Shown here piece after piece: positions 7,013-13,687 of a stretch of 13,687 nt of DNA; positions within the stretch are counted from its first letter, which is position 1, and each line of letters opens with the position of its first letter. This DNA is from Prevotella sp. UBA2711. Lineage in GTDB: Bacteria; Bacteroidota; Bacteroidia; Bacteroidales; Bacteroidaceae. Location: contig DEKX01000028.1 in assembly GCA_002354095.1 (NCBI GenBank), positions 200,530 through 214,216 of the forward strand, read 5' to 3'. Position numbers and translations under genes: made by a program. The notes under the pieces are model-generated. The model made no database searches. It was not told where the DNA came from and saw only the letters and a list, made by a program, of their open reading frames with translations.

Positions 7013-9673
7013 TCAGAACTCTTGACCTAAGATGAAGTGGAACTGCGAACCACCTTTCGAATAGTTGCTGCCACTATATACCTTGTCGAAACCATAGGCC
7101 CAGTCGATACCCATCAGACCGACCATTGGCAAGAAGATACGCACACCAAGACCAGCAGAACGCTTCATATCGAAGGGATTGAACTTCTTGGTGTCAACCC
7201 AAGCATTACCTCCCTCCAGGAATCCAAGTCCATAGATGGTGGTGTTGCCCAACATAAACGGATAACGGAGCTCCAAGGTGAAGCGGTCGTAGGCATAGGC
7301 ATTGTAATAAGAACTGGTACCTGCCTCATAGGCTGCTGTATTGGAGATAGAACCATTATCGTAACCGCGCAGACCGATGGTCTCCTCTGCATAACCTGTA
7401 GAATAACCACTCATACCGTCACCACCGACATAGAAGGTTTCAAATGGTGACTTCTTATACTGGTTATAGGAGCCTAACAGACCAAATTCTACACGCGTCA
7501 TCAGTACCAGACACTTCTGACCATTCGTCAAAGAAGTAAAGGTACGTGACTTAAACTTCCACTTGTGGTATTCAATCCAGCGATACTTATCCTGCTGCTC
7601 TGACTCGAAGGTGGCTGAAGTACGATCGGTAGCCAGATTCTTATAGTCTTTCTTATCGAAGGAAGACCAAGGCGGAGTCAGTGTGACAGAAGCCATGAAC
7701 TCAGAACCACGACGTGGGAAGAGTTGGTTGTCAGTTGAGGTACGCGAGAGTGTGATACCTAAGTTGATGTTATTACAATTACCATTTGAGATGATAAAGT
7801 AGTTCCAGTCACGCAACATATAACGAGTATATGACAAAGCTACAGACAACTGGAAATAGTCGTCAGGCCAACGCAGGCGCTTACCCCATCCGATGGACAG
7901 ACCGAACATCTTGATATACTTGTCATCATCGAGCATGGCATCATAGTTCATGCCATAGCCTGTATTACCGATACCGCCCATATAGTTCCAATAGTTATTG
8001 TAGAGTGCATTGTTACGATAACTGCTTGAAATATCGGACTGCTTAGAATAGAAGGCACTGACATTCAAAGCATTCGGGCGCTTGCCGCCAAACCATCCCG
8101 TGCTATAACCTGCTGAGATAGAACTATAGTAGCGACCATTGGTTTGCAATGAGAGTGACAACTGCTCACCATCACCAATAGGCATGATACCACGGTGCAT
8201 CTTATTCTTTCCGAAAAGGTTACGCATAGAGAAGTTGTTGAGCTTAATACCCACACGGCCAATCACACCGGTCTGACCCCAACCCAGCGAGAACTCCAAC
8301 TGGTCGTTAGACTTCTGTTCCAATTCCCAGTTAATATCTACCGTTCCATCCTCGTAGTTTGGCTTGATATCTGGGTTCACCTTCTCAGGATCGAAATAAC
8401 CCATAGAAGCAATTTCACGTGCCGAACGCGTAATAGCTTCCTTTGAGAACAGGTCGCCTGGCTTGGTGCGCAACTCACGGCGAACCACCTCTTCATACAG
8501 ACGGTCGTTACCATAGATACGCACATTGCTGATATGAGCCTGTGTTCCCTCCTGAATACGCATTTCGAGGTCAATGGAGTCACCGACAATATTGACCTCA
8601 GTAGGTTGCAGGTTATAGAATAGATAACCATTATTCCAATAGTAGTTACCTACTGCATCCTCATCTTCAGTCAAGCGCTTGTTCATTAACTTCTGATTAT
8701 AGACGTCACCTTTCCTCATACCCAAAACGGCATTCAGATAATCGGTAGTCACCACCGTATTACCAACCCAGGTGATATTGCGGATATAGTATTTCTGACC
8801 TTCGTCTATCTTTACATAGACATTCACATGCTTCTCGTCGTTATTCCAAACAGAATCCTCAACTATAACAGCATCACGGAAGCCTAACTCGTTATACTTG
8901 TCAATCAGAGCTTTCTTGGCCTCTTCATAACGCTCCTGAGTAAACTTCTTGGCTTTGAAAATATTCTTCAGTTTTCCAGCTTCATTAATCTTACCGAAGG
9001 CACCCTTCTTAAACAGCGAGCCCTTGATCTTACTGGTCTTCAATTGCTGGTTTCCTTCAAAGATGATATGGCGGACCTTCATTTTGTCCTTCTTGTCGAT
9101 ATTGACATCCAGTATCACCATATTCTTATCTGTCACATCATCGCGCTGTACGATTTCTATCTCTGCATTTTTGTAACCCTTGTCATCGAAATAACGCTTA
9201 GCCAGAATCTTGGCACGGTCAATCATGTTAGGTGTAATCTGACTGCCTTTCATGATACCGAGTTTAGCCTCCATATCCTCGCGCTCAGACTTCTTGATAC
9301 CATTATAATTGATACGGCTGACACGAGGACGAGTGGCAAGATGAATGCAAAGATAAATCTTGGAACCAACGATAGAGTCGGCAGTAATAGCTGCCTGAGA
9401 GAATAGGCCATGACGCCAATAACGCTTAATCGCATCCGTTATCTCACTGCCGGGAACCGTAATCATCTGACCAACAGAGAGGCCTGACAGTCCTATAAGT
9501 ACATAGTCTTCATAGCCTTCAACTCCCTTCACAGAAATACCCCCAATCTCACACGTACGAGGGGTTCCTGCATACGAAATATCAGGATTCTTGATAACAT
9601 CCTGAGCTTGACCGTGCAAACTCACAGAGAGCAAGGCTGTCAGTATTATGACTACCTGTTTGATGTATTTCAT
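7013..9673 (-). CDS. bamA: BamA, outer-membrane protein assembly factor (Omp85)
   Basis: Outer-membrane insertase of 886 residues, the essential core of the BAM complex. A signal peptide (about 1-23) is followed by five POTRA-like domains: about 40-112, 116-193 (RVSRINYNGI), 198-290 (KVRHIIFEGNQQL), 295-375 (YYIRNITWVGNTVV) and 380-453 (HISNVRIYGNDRLYEEVVR). The 16-strand barrel takes up the rest. The loop-6 signature appears as LRGY (768-771), the Bacteroidetes form of VRGF/Y. The protein ends in an aromatic beta-signal, FHFILGQEF. At 886 residues it is longer than the E. coli protein, with extended Asn/Tyr-rich loops in the barrel (545-585, 670-700). Its ATG overlaps the uppS stop (ATGA), and ompH-type chaperone genes follow, which fits a joint outer-membrane assembly role. 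Confidence 0.96.
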   Translation of the reverse strand: MKYIKQVVIILTALLSVSLHGQAQDVIKNPDISYAGTPRTCEIGGISVKGVEGYEDYVLIGLSGLSVGQMITVPGSEITDAIKRYWRHGLFSQAAITADSIVGSKIYLCIHLATRPRVSRINYNGIKKSEREDMEAKLGIMKGSQITPNMIDRAKILAKRYFDDKGYKNAEIEIVQRDDVTDKNMVILDVNIDKKDKMKVRHIIFEGNQQLKTSKIKGSLFKKGAFGKINEAGKLKNIFKAKKFTQERYEEAKKALIDKYNELGFRDAVIVEDSVWNNDEKHVNVYVKIDEGQKYYIRNITWVGNTVVTTDYLNAVLGMRKGDVYNQKLMNKRLTEDEDAVGNYYWNNGYLFYNLQPTEVNIVGDSIDLEMRIQEGTQAHISNVRIYGNDRLYEEVVRRELRTKPGDLFSKEAITRSAREIASMGYFDPEKVNPDIKPNYEDGTVDINWELEQKSNDQLEFSLGWGQTGVIGRVGIKLNNFSMRNLFGKNKMHRGIMPIGDGEQLSLSLQTNGRYYSSISAGYSTGWFGGKRPNALNVSAFYSKQSDISSSYRNNALYNNYWNYMGGIGNTGYGMNYDAMLDDDKYIKMFGLSIGWGKRLRWPDDYFQLSVALSYTRYMLRDWNYFIISNGNCNNINLGITLSRTSTDNQLFPRRGSEFMASVTLTPPWSSFDKKDYKNLATDRTSATFESEQQDKYRWIEYHKWKFKSRTFTSLTNGQKCLVLMTRVEFGLLGSYNQYKKSPFETFYVGGDGMSGYSTGYAEETIGLRGYDNGSISNTAAYEAGTSSYYNAYAYDRFTLELRYPFMLGNTTIYGLGFLEGGNAWVDTKKFNPFDMKRSAGLGVRIFLPMVGLMGIDWAYGFDKVYSGSNYSKGGSQFHFILGQEF

Positions 9674-10413
9674 AACTTATCTTCGTTTTCTACTTGTTGT
9701 TCTGTCTTACCGAAACGGCGTTGACGACTTTGATAACTAATGATGGCTTGATGCAAATCGGCTTCACCGAAGTCTGGCCAATAAGTATCGCAGAAATAGA
9801 ACTCTGAATAGGCACACTGCCAGAGCAAGTAGTTAGAGATGCGCACCTCGCCACCAGTTCGAATCAACAAATCAGGATCGGGCATCCAAGATGTCCATAG
9901 ATTCTTCTGAATAGTATCTTCACTAATATCATCGATTCTCATTTCACCACTTTGCACCTTCCGGGCAATCACCTTGGCTGCATTCACCATTTCCTGCTTG
10001 GACGAATAGCCCATAGCGATAGTCAATGCCATACCATCATACATGGCCGTTTCTTCTTCCATAGAACGGAGTTTATCCTGCACGCTTTTAGGAAGTCGCT
10101 CACGATCGCCCACCACGTGGAAACTCACATTGTTGTTATGGAAGAGTTCCATCTTAATGAAACTGAGCACCAGTCCCATCAGAGCCTCCACTTCATAGGC
10201 AGGACGGTTGAAATTCTCTATGGAGAAGGCATAGACGGTCAGATATTTCACTCCCAAGTTAGAGCACAGGGTGGTGACTGTCTCCAGATTGTCTAAACCT
10301 GCTTTGTGACCGAAAGTACGGTCCAGCCCACGATCCATAGCCCAGCGCCCGTTGCCGTCCATAATGATGGCAATGTGGGCAGGAATACGTGTCATATCTA
10401 TTTGTTGCGCCAT
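9670..10413 (-). CDS. uppS: Isoprenyl transferase (undecaprenyl diphosphate synthase)
   Basis: Cis-prenyltransferase of 247 residues that builds the C55 lipid carrier used for peptidoglycan, O-antigen and capsule synthesis, acting at the cytoplasmic face of the inner membrane. The signature IAIIMDGNGRWA contains the catalytic Asp19. Further family motifs are FGHKAG, AFSIENFNRP and, near the C-terminus, DLLIRTGGEVRISNYLLWQ followed by SEFYFCDTYWPDF. The length is typical. The start at 10413 is preferred; an in-frame Met7 just before the domain is the alternative. The gene lies 4 bases after the PorG-like gene and overlaps bamA by 4 bases, so it is translated within the operon. Confidence 0.95.
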   Translation of the reverse strand: MAQQIDMTRIPAHIAIIMDGNGRWAMDRGLDRTFGHKAGLDNLETVTTLCSNLGVKYLTVYAFSIENFNRPAYEVEALMGLVLSFIKMELFHNNNVSFHVVGDRERLPKSVQDKLRSMEEETAMYDGMALTIAMGYSSKQEMVNAAKVIARKVQSGEMRIDDISEDTIQKNLWTSWMPDPDLLIRTGGEVRISNYLLWQCAYSEFYFCDTYWPDFGEADLHQAIISYQSRQRRFGKTEQQVENEDKL

Positions 10414-10417
10414 ATAA

Positions 10418-11092
10418 TCAGTCTCTATCGTTATTACAAATTTTACACTTCGTCCATAAATCGTAGGTCACCGCCATTCTGAGATGGCTATAGCAGTCGG
10501 TATTCTTGAACATACCACTGCTTTTGACACCGTAGGGATCTTTTATTCCGTCAAGCATATCACTCGTCGTGAAATGCATGGCCCATTCAAGGGCCAGGTT
10601 CCAACGGTCGCCTACTTTATATTTCACACCTGCACCTATAGGAAAGTTGAGAGCGACTTCCGTCTTTTCAGGTTTCGCAATAGTAGCCCCCAACCCTAAA
10701 AATATATAAGGTGTAAGGCGCTGCGCCCCCCGATACTCTCTTCCTGTACCATAAGGCCAGAAATTATATTCATATCTCACCCCGACATCCACCAGACCGT
10801 GATTAAAGTCTGTTTTGGGGACATCTGGATAGAATGTTTTTGCATTTTCTGACGAGCCTTTGATTTTGCCATAGCTCACGTTCAGTGCCAATGCCATCCG
10901 TGGGTTGAATTTATAACGACCCAACAGTGTAAACATCGGCTGCATATTCTTGAAGAGATTACCATTGTAGTCTCCTAAATAAGTAACAAGACCGACTCCT
11001 CCGCCTACCTCAGCGCGATATTCAGGGGCTTCCTGTGCTCTGAGTGATACTGCCATAAGCAGTAAAACGGATAATAAAGTCTGCTTCAACAT
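10418..11092 (-). CDS. PorG-like outer-membrane beta-barrel protein (DUF6089 family)
   Basis: Protein of 224 residues with a signal peptide (about 1-19, ending SLRA) and a small predicted beta-barrel with many aromatic/glycine alternating strands, such as YRAEVGGGVGLVTYLGDYNG and LTPYIFLGLGATIA. The C-terminus CKICNNDRD resembles the CNND-type ending I recall in this family. In Porphyromonas gingivalis the gene directly before uppS and bamA encodes PorG, an outer-membrane component linked to the PorK/PorN ring of the type IX secretion system; the same position here supports that assignment. The family call rests on both sequence style and position. Whether the organism has a full type IX system cannot be seen in this window. 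Confidence 0.75.
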   Translation of the reverse strand: MLKQTLLSVLLLMAVSLRAQEAPEYRAEVGGGVGLVTYLGDYNGNLFKNMQPMFTLLGRYKFNPRMALALNVSYGKIKGSSENAKTFYPDVPKTDFNHGLVDVGVRYEYNFWPYGTGREYRGAQRLTPYIFLGLGATIAKPEKTEVALNFPIGAGVKYKVGDRWNLALEWAMHFTTSDMLDGIKDPYGVKSSGMFKNTDCYSHLRMAVTYDLWTKCKICNNDRD

Positions 11093-11108
11093 CTACCTCT
11101 TATAATCT

Positions 11109-12467
11109 TCACTGTTCCCAGGCAACCCTGTTCAAATGTCCTTGCCATACTTCACCAGTACCGCATTTGATAAGCCAGATGTCTTTGCCATCAGTAGTGG
11201 CTGCAAACGGTTTAACACCGCCTACATCAAAGATAGCAGGGAATTTATAGTGTGAGTTCTTTTTCCAAATAATACCATTATCACGACTCTGGTAAATGTG
11301 GTAGCTACCATCTTTGATGCCCCATACCAAGATACCGTCGTCGTAATACATCATCACAGGATTTTGCATTTGAGGAAGTGCAAATTGATTTCCGTCTGCA
11401 CGGTCTATATAAACCCATTTATCGTCCTCGCCCTGCATATCATATTCTGCTATCTTGCGCCACACAGAGGCTATTTTGTCAACACCTGAAGAAATACCTG
11501 CCATGACGACATAATCAGCATAATAAGTCATGTTGGCAGGATAACATACAGCAGAGATTTCTGTAATTGGCAACCAAGAGACATCAGAATCCAATTTATC
11601 TTCTGTCCATGAAACACCGTAATCATCAGACACCAACAGATATCCATCAGCTGTGAGTCCATACAAATCACTATAGCTGGAAGCCACCAACTGGTTAATA
11701 TCGAGTGTGCCGTTTACCTCTTCCCATTCAGTTGCATCAGATGACTTGAACAACTTGCCACCAACAATGGTATAAAAATCTTCTTGGAGAACCACTGTAT
11801 TAGCATACGATTCTGCATCATTGATTTCACTATGTTTTTCCCAATTGTCGCCATCAACCGAAGAATATACCATCGTTTTTCCATCTGATGTGCTGCCAAA
11901 AACATAGAGCTCGCCCTGAACTGTGAAAGCCTTCATGCCAGTGAAAGTTGCTAATGCGGAGGCTTCCTCATGAAGCATCCACGTAAATGTTTCAGCCTCT
12001 TCCTTATGCACATTCACCTCCACCCGATAACTCTCGTAGCTTTTTCCGTCGCTGGCATAAACACGGAAGGTACGGGGTACCGAGAAGTCAAGACTATCGG
12101 AATAAAACAACAAAGTGCCTTCTTCCTTTAAATCTTCCACGAAGACACTTCCATTGTTGAGTGCCGTCACCGAACAAAGCACCTTGGAGACATCGGTTCC
12201 TATAGGCAATGAGTCAACATTAAAAATACGATGATTCAGCTGATCAATGCTAAATTTATAGTCAGAACCTGCCACATTCACTTTATAGACAGAATCAGCT
12301 CCGGTGGAAGACGTGGTATGAACTGAACGTTTCATCGTCCCCAGTGAGAAAGATGTGATAGCTGTATCTTTGTAAAGTGAAGCACTATTATCTTTCGACT
12401 TCATGCATGAAGCCAGCAACAACATTGCTGTCAGCACTCCACAAACGCCCTTAATTATTTTCGTCAT
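11109..12467 (-). CDS. Lipoprotein with Asp-box repeats, DUF6242-like
   Basis: Predicted surface or periplasmic lipoprotein of 452 residues. The signal peptide ends in the lipobox LLASC, with Cys21 as the lipidated residue. An N-terminal beta domain (about 30-155; AITSFSLGTM, RTFRVYASDGKSYESYRVEV) resembles the DUF6242 module found in Bacteroidales lipoproteins. The rest has four Asp-box (BNR-like) turns of the form S-x-D-x-G-x-x-W: SSVDGDNW, KSSDATEW, VSDDYGVSW and QSRDNGIIW, suggesting a beta-propeller. It lacks sialidase catalytic signatures, so binding or scaffolding is more likely than catalysis. An in-frame TTG at 12482 is too close to the promoter; the ATG at 12467 is chosen. It is the first gene of the envelope cluster, 16 bases before the PorG-like gene. 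Function unknown. Confidence 0.8.
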   Translation of the reverse strand: MTKIIKGVCGVLTAMLLLASCMKSKDNSASLYKDTAITSFSLGTMKRSVHTTSSTGADSVYKVNVAGSDYKFSIDQLNHRIFNVDSLPIGTDVSKVLCSVTALNNGSVFVEDLKEEGTLLFYSDSLDFSVPRTFRVYASDGKSYESYRVEVNVHKEEAETFTWMLHEEASALATFTGMKAFTVQGELYVFGSTSDGKTMVYSSVDGDNWEKHSEINDAESYANTVVLQEDFYTIVGGKLFKSSDATEWEEVNGTLDINQLVASSYSDLYGLTADGYLLVSDDYGVSWTEDKLDSDVSWLPITEISAVCYPANMTYYADYVVMAGISSGVDKIASVWRKIAEYDMQGEDDKWVYIDRADGNQFALPQMQNPVMMYYDDGILVWGIKDGSYHIYQSRDNGIIWKKNSHYKFPAIFDVGGVKPFAATTDGKDIWLIKCGTGEVWQGHLNRVAWEQ

Positions 12468-12490
12468 TTGGTTTATTTTCAATTTTTGGT

Positions 12491-12530
12491 TGCAAATTTA
12501 CGCACAATTCCGCAAATAGCCGCATTTTTC
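12491..12530. repeat. Four 10-base-phased GCA blocks over the operon promoter
   Basis: On the plus strand the bases read as four consecutive 10-mers, each starting (c/t)GCA and continuing AT-rich: TGCAAATTTA, CGCACAATTC, CGCAAATAGC, CGCATTTTTC. On the minus strand this is TGC(GG) every 10 bases, one helical turn, and it includes the -7 box. The pattern stops at both ends. Confidence 0.5.
12493..12500 (-). promoter_or_regulatory. -7 promoter box of the envelope operon
   Basis: Read on the minus strand, TAAATTTG matches TAnnTTTG, 25 bases before the lipoprotein ATG. No good -33 TTG sits at 19-21 bases; a TTTG (12513-12516) is only 12 bases away. The box lies inside a phased 10-base repeat. It would drive the lipoprotein and, by read-through, the PorG-like gene, uppS, bamA, the ompH genes and murI. 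Confidence 0.6.
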
Positions 12531-12581
12531 TACCTTTTATTAAGTTAATTATATGATAAAATGCCATATTTTAGATTTTGT

Positions 12582-12626
12582 AAACAAAAAAAGAGTGCGG
12601 TATGAATCTCTCACTCCGCACTCTTT
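12582..12626 (-). terminator. Rho-independent terminator after the 31-codon ORF
   Basis: A perfect 11-base-pair stem (AAAGAGTGCGG at 12590-12600 with CCGCACTCTTT at 12616-12626) and a 15-base loop. Read on the minus strand the stem runs into seven T residues and then GTTTA, a strong intrinsic terminator. It begins one base after the stop codon of the small ORF and insulates the envelope operon from transcription coming from the right. Confidence 0.85.
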
Positions 12627-12627
12627 C

Positions 12628-12723
12628 CTAACGGATGTCGGTTTTTGTGAGTGTTATAATACTCAAAACTGTCGCTATTACAACAGTGGCCAACATGACC
12701 GTCGTTTGAAAATCTAATAACAT
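12628..12723 (-). CDS. Small hydrophobic membrane peptide, 31 residues (unrecognised)
   Basis: A 31-codon frame, ATG at 12723 to TAG at 12628, encodes a peptide with a short polar start (MLLDFQTT), one continuous hydrophobic segment at about residues 9-25 rich in V, I, A, L and T, and a polar tail ending KTDIR. Positive charges lie only at the C-terminal side, suggesting the C-terminus stays in the cytoplasm. An AAGG lies 8 bases before the ATG. A -7 box lies about 70 bases upstream and a strong terminator begins one base past the stop, so it has all the parts of an independent gene. I recognise no family. Small single-span regulators of membrane complexes and type I toxin-like peptides look like this; a non-coding RNA with a chance frame is the alternative. 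Confidence is moderate because 31 codons alone are weak evidence. Confidence 0.55.
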   Translation of the reverse strand: MLLDFQTTVMLATVVIATVLSIITLTKTDIR

Positions 12724-12769
12724 AATCTTTACCTTAAAAATCAATTAACTACTAACCTAATGAACAACT

Positions 12770-12786
12770 ATAATCGTCTCGATTAT
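12770..12786 (-). promoter_or_regulatory. Hairpin at the predicted 5' end of the small-ORF transcript
   Basis: ATAATCG, a 3-base loop, CGATTAT: a perfect 7-base-pair inverted repeat starting 5 bases downstream of the -7 box, so it would form the very 5' end of the RNA. A 5'-terminal stem can protect RNA from decay. As DNA the same palindrome could be an operator next to the transcription start. Confidence 0.45.
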
Positions 12787-12791
12787 GTTTG

Positions 12792-12799
12792 CAAAGGTA
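12792..12799 (-). promoter_or_regulatory. -7 promoter box of the small-ORF unit
   Basis: Minus-strand TACCTTTG fits TAnnTTTG exactly and is identical to the box before the histidine kinase gene. Transcription would begin near 12784-12787, leaving a leader of about 60 bases before the 31-codon frame. The -33 region is AT-rich without a clear TTG. Confidence 0.6.
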
Positions 12800-12823
12800 A
12801 TTTATATTTGGTTTTTATACATC

Positions 12824-12857
12824 ATAAAGGGCGATTTCTTCCGAAACCGCCCTTTAT
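12824..12857. terminator. Hairpin terminator downstream of pckA
   Basis: A perfect 10-base-pair stem (ATAAAGGGCG at 12824-12833 with CGCCCTTTAT at 12848-12857) whose loop holds a further 4-base-pair TTTC/GAAA stem. It lies 20 bases past the pckA stop. The good T-run (TTTATTTTTG) is on the plus strand; on the minus strand, where pckA is read, only the T-rich stem foot follows. It may work in both directions. Confidence 0.65.
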
Positions 12858-12877
12858 TTTTGATATAGGTCAAACCC

Positions 12878-13687
12878 TTAGAGTTTTGGACCAGCAGCTA
12901 CGAGAGCCTTACCAGCCTCATTGCCTTCGTACTTCTTGAAGTTCTTGATGAAACGACCAGCCAAGTCCTCAGCCTTCTTGTTCCACTCAGCAGCATCTGC
13001 ATAAGTGTCGCGAGGATCGAGGATGTTGGTGTCTACACCTTCCAACTCTGTTGGAACCTCGAAATCGAAGTAAGGAATCTTCTTGGTAGGAGCCTTCAGG
13101 ATAGCACCGCCCAGGATAGCGTCGATAATACCACGTGTATCCTTGATAGAGATACGCTTACCTGTACCATTCCAACCAGTGTTTACGAGATATGCCTTAG
13201 CACCGCTCTTCTCCATACGCTTAACGAGTTCCTCAGCATACTTAGTAGGATGCAGCTCAAGGAATGCCTGACCGAAACATGCAGAGAATGTAGGAGTTGG
13301 CTCAGTAATACCACGCTCTGTACCAGCCAGCTTAGCTGTGAAACCAGAGAGGAAGTAATACTTGGTCTGCTCAGGAGTCAGGATAGATACTGGAGGCAGT
13401 ACACCGAATGCATCAGCAGAGAGGAAGATAACATTCTTTGCCTCTGGACCTGCGCTCTTACCATTTACCTTCTTGGCAATCTTCTCGATGTGCTCAATAG
13501 GATAGCTTACACGGGTATTCTCTGTAACGCTCTTGTCAGCGAAATCAATCTTACCATTGGCATCAACGGTTACATTCTCCAACAGGGCATCACGACGGAT
13601 AGCGTTGTAGATGTCAGGCTCGCTGTCCTTGTCGAGGTTGATAACCTTTGCATAGCAACCACCTTCGAGGTTGAATACGCCCTCGTC
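12878..13687 (-). CDS. pckA: Phosphoenolpyruvate carboxykinase (ATP), C-terminal half (cut by window edge)
   Basis: Interconverts oxaloacetate + ATP with PEP + CO2 + ADP in the cytosol. The frame is open to the last base of the window, giving 269 residues of an enzyme usually about 535-540 long; the start and the P-loop are beyond the right edge. The visible part opens with GVFNLEGGCYAK and continues with NTRVSYPIEH, LSADAFGVLPPVS, LAGTERGITEPTPTFSACFG, NTGWNGTGKRISIKDTR (adenine-binding region) and the C-terminus VAAGPKL, all very close to E. coli Pck as I recall it. An in-frame TTG at 13582 is internal, not a start. In fermentative Bacteroidales the enzyme is thought to run mainly as a carboxylase feeding oxaloacetate to succinate. 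It ends 20 bases before a hairpin terminator. Confidence 0.97.
   Translation of the reverse strand, partial: DEGVFNLEGGCYAKVINLDKDSEPDIYNAIRRDALLENVTVDANGKIDFADKSVTENTRVSYPIEHIEKIAKKVNGKSAGPEAKNVIFLSADAFGVLPPVSILTPEQTKYYFLSGFTAKLAGTERGITEPTPTFSACFGQAFLELHPTKYAEELVKRMEKSGAKAYLVNTGWNGTGKRISIKDTRGIIDAILGGAILKAPTKKIPYFDFEVPTELEGVDTNILDPRDTYADAAEWNKKAEDLAGRFIKNFKKYEGNEAGKALVAAGPKL

Noticed and set aside
12468..12482. TTG start adding five residues to the Asp-box lipoprotein
   Set aside because: It lies at or next to the predicted transcription start; the ATG at 12467 gives a normal lipoprotein signal peptide.
12760..12939. Plus-strand frame of 59 codons starting ATGAACAAC between the small-ORF leader and pckA
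   Set aside because: It runs through the pckA hairpin and into the antisense of the pckA 3' end, has no TAnnTTTG box, and its composition looks like a shadow of the other strand.
13083..13271. Plus-strand frame inside pckA, and similar frames opposite bamA, uppS and the kinase
   Set aside because: They are shadows of strongly conserved genes on the other strand, without promoters or recognisable domains.
1..13687. tRNA, rRNA, CRISPR array, insertion sequence or prophage parts
   Set aside because: No cloverleaf, rRNA signature, spaced identical repeats, transposase or integrase was found; the region looks like ordinary core chromosome.

Overview
The window reads as the chromosome of a Bacteroidales bacterium, most likely Prevotella or a close relative. 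Three things point there. Several genes are preceded by the Bacteroidetes sigma-factor -7 box (TAnnTTTG). Shine-Dalgarno sequences are weak. The block lipoprotein - PorG-like protein - uppS - bamA - ompH genes - murI is the arrangement known from this order, with PorG pointing to a type IX secretion system. The genus is inferred from gene content and style; no database search was possible.

Left part, plus strand (1-4551). A TPR-containing LytS-type sensor histidine kinase (58-1989) is followed by a LytTR response regulator (2144-2902). Each has its own promoter, so they form a two-component pair made as two transcription units. Next comes rbfA (2979-3314) with its own promoter, followed 10 bases later by an FtsX/LolC-type ABC permease (3325-4551). 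Degenerate 7-base repeats flank rbfA on both sides.

Middle, minus strand (12467 down to 4557). One long co-oriented cluster reads, in transcription order: a lipoprotein with Asp-box repeats, a PorG-like outer-membrane protein, uppS (undecaprenyl carrier synthesis), bamA (outer-membrane protein assembly), three tandem ompH/skp-type periplasmic chaperone genes, and murI (D-glutamate for peptidoglycan). Genes are tightly spaced and two junctions overlap, so this looks like an envelope-biogenesis operon. It converges on the permease gene with only 5 bases between the stop codons.

Right part (12468-13687). This holds the C-terminal half of pckA (ATP-dependent PEP carboxykinase, minus strand, cut by the window edge) and an intergenic stretch of about 400 bases. 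The stretch is not empty. On the minus strand it contains a complete miniature transcription unit: a -7 box, a hairpin at the predicted 5' end of the transcript, a 31-codon reading frame for a single-span hydrophobic peptide, and a strong intrinsic terminator one base past the stop codon. Beside it, the promoter of the envelope operon is overlaid by four exactly 10-base-spaced GCA blocks. These two items are the least explained parts of the window.
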